Shown here in pieces: positions 62,786 to 64,000 of a stretch of 64,000 bases of DNA. The stretch is from positions 195,590-259,589 of the forward strand of contig DATJYO010000036.1 in the NCBI GenBank assembly GCA_035499555.1. The letters are read 5' to 3'. The translations under genes were made by a program, and so were the position numbers. Position 1 is the stretch's first letter. The number at the start of each line of letters is the position of its first letter. The notes below the pieces were generated by a model. That model saw only the letters and a program-made list of their open reading frames with translations. It had not been told where the DNA came from and made no database searches. Source of the stretch: Bog-159 sp035499555. Its GTDB lineage: Bacteria; Acidobacteriota; Terriglobia; Bryobacterales; Bryobacteraceae.

Positions 62786-64000
62786 TCACACACTCCTTTC
62801 AAAATGGGGACAATCGACGTCCGGGCGCATTTCGTCACCCAGCAGGTCCAGGAAAGTCCGCGCGTTTTTCTCGCGTACGGAGCGATTGTCCGGATTCAGC
62901 CCGAAGTGCCGGGTCACGGTTCCCGGGATCGACGCATGTTCGAACACCTGTCCGTTGACCGGATCCTCGGGGCCAGGCACTACCGTCCCCTTGGGGATCC
63001 AGGGCGAGATCAGAATTGCCGGCACGCGGACTCCCAGCCGGTCGAAGAGGAACGGCACGCCGCCGGTATCCTGCAGCGAGGCTTGGAACGGCGTGTCCGC
63101 CACGCATGAGGGCGGCGGAACATGATCGTGAATCCCGCCATGCTCGTCGTAAGTCAGGAGCAGGGCGGTGCTTTTCCAGAGATCCGGGTTTTGCCGGATG
63201 GCATTATAAATCGATGCGATGAAATCCTCGCCCTCCTGCACGTCATGATCCGGATGCTGGTCGGAAGCTACCAGTTCTCCACCGCCGTCGCCGATGTGAT
63301 CGCTATAGTTGGGCTCGATGAAACTGTAGTCCGGCAAAGTGCCGCGCTTGCAGTCCTCCAGGAACTGATCGTAGGTGGCGAAGATCCGCGGCTGGTTCTT
63401 CAGCAGGTTGACCACCTCGATGGTAGAGCTGGATTGATCGAAATAATAAAGCTTGGTGGTGCGGCCGGCCTGCAACAGGCGATCGTAGATGCTCAGGAAC
63501 GGCTCTTTGACATAGAAGATGTCGAGACTCACCTGGCCGAAGGAAGTGCCGTAGTGGGCGAAGGCGCGGTTGCAGGTGGTGGGGCCGGGGATGGAAGCGA
63601 ACCAGCCGTTAAACACGGCGTAGCTGCGGGCCAGCGTGTGCAGCACCGGCAGCGATCCCGCGGCGAAGTAATACATGATTTTGTGCGAGTGCGCTACGTT
63701 GTGTTCCTGATCCCAGTAACTCTGGACGAAGCCCTGCATGGGGGGCACCGGCACGAAAGGCCCCGGAGTGCCGAATCCTGGAGTGCCGAAAAACAATTGT
63801 TTGTGTACGGCCGGGAAATGATGGTCGGGGTCGGGATCGAGCTGACCCTGGAAGTCGGCCAATGGCTGTACCGCGACCGGCTCGTTGGTGGTATCCGGAT
63901 TCGTCTCGTTTCCGCGAAGGCCGTTGATCCGCGGGTCCTGGGCGTACAGAGCACCCAGCATGTGGTCGAAGGAGCGGTTCTCCATCATCATGACGACGAT
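62786..64000 (-). CDS. Phosphoesterase family protein (phospholipase C / acid phosphatase type), 5' end outside the window
   Basis: At least 405 codons to the window edge. The family start IVVMMMENRSFDHMLGALY is seen at the open end, with later metal/active-site segments FIEPNYSDHIGDGGGELV, ASDQHPDHDVQEGEDF, LLLTYDEHGGIHDHVPPP and the final RHFGLNPDNRSVREKNA. PF04185 enzymes hydrolyse phospholipids or phosphomonoesters, usually after export. The true N-terminus with the signal peptide is not in the window. It is the first visible gene of a three-gene unit with the 79-aa protein and the barrel protein. Confidence 0.9.
   Translation of the reverse strand: MVVMMMENRSFDHMLGALYAQDPRINGLRGNETNPDTTNEPVAVQPLADFQGQLDPDPDHHFPAVHKQLFFGTPGFGTPGPFVPVPPMQGFVQSYWDQEHNVAHSHKIMYYFAAGSLPVLHTLARSYAVFNGWFASIPGPTTCNRAFAHYGTSFGQVSLDIFYVKEPFLSIYDRLLQAGRTTKLYYFDQSSSTIEVVNLLKNQPRIFATYDQFLEDCKRGTLPDYSFIEPNYSDHIGDGGGELVASDQHPDHDVQEGEDFIASIYNAIRQNPDLWKSTALLLTYDEHGGIHDHVPPPSCVADTPFQASLQDTGGVPFLFDRLGVRVPAILISPWIPKGTVVPGPEDPVNGQVFEHASIPGTVTRHFGLNPDNRSVREKNARTFLDLLGDEMRPDVDCPHFERSV

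Overview
The window looks like chromosomal DNA of an acidobacterium close to the Solibacter/Bryobacter group. The basis is GC-rich sequence plus a set of lineage-typical genes: an ADOP-type MacB/FtsX permease, an Oar-like TonB-dependent receptor with an N-terminal carboxypeptidase-regulatory fold, two GloVer tandem-repeat proteins, an SBBP-repeat protein with a Solibacter-type C-terminal domain, an ASPIC/UnbV protein, and FecR/DUF6600-type and NA-STGP-type proteins. No tRNA, rRNA, CRISPR array, prophage or intact insertion sequence was recognised.

Layout. 1-4.2 kb: a sigma-54 activator translationally coupled to a truncated membrane protein, an orphan peptide-type ABC ATPase, and a GntR(YtrA)-slipin pair. 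4.2-11.4 kb: a PHP-like hydrolase, mannonate dehydratase, a secreted lectin-like protein, then a tight run of tannase-like esterase, M28 peptidase and a peroxiredoxin-like gene with an in-frame UGA at its redox-active position (probable selenoprotein). 11.4-24 kb: ADOP permease, alaS overlapping a YpdA-type reductase, a small zinc-ribbon protein, a radical SAM enzyme, a secreted protein, and a large TonB-dependent receptor with a long structured leader and a strong terminator. 24-36 kb: an aromatic amino acid ammonia-lyase with its own promoter/operator, a FecR protein with a 7-copy repeat tail, sugar transferase-pyrE, a Spy-like protein, an ASPIC/UnbV protein, an alginate-export-like barrel, and a methyltransferase. 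36-40 kb: a decayed isoprenylcysteine methyltransferase, a GT-C-like membrane protein, and GloVer protein 1. 40.4-43.9 kb: an arsenic operon (arsR-arsM-acr3-arsC) with a clear promoter/operator. 43.9-54 kb: esterase, M20 peptidase, GloVer protein 2 flanked by a 106-bp duplication of the end of the neighbouring carboxylase gene, acyl-CoA carboxylase beta, a two-component system, and a serine hydrolase. 54.5-64 kb: an SBBP-repeat protein, a relic SRPBCC fragment, a secreted isochorismatase-like protein, a YVTN propeller, protoporphyrinogen oxidase, and a compact three-gene unit of phosphoesterase, 79-aa protein and outer-membrane barrel.

The most notable item is the SelU/PRXL2-like peroxiredoxin gene at 10913-11440. 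Its frame is intact apart from a UGA exactly where a CxxC motif would have its first Cys, and a hairpin lies just downstream. The next most notable are the duplicated carboxylase 3' end around GloVer protein 2, the ammonia-lyase with phenylalanine-type selectivity residues, and the phosphoesterase/small protein/barrel operon. Functional calls come from reading translated motifs by eye; no database search was run.
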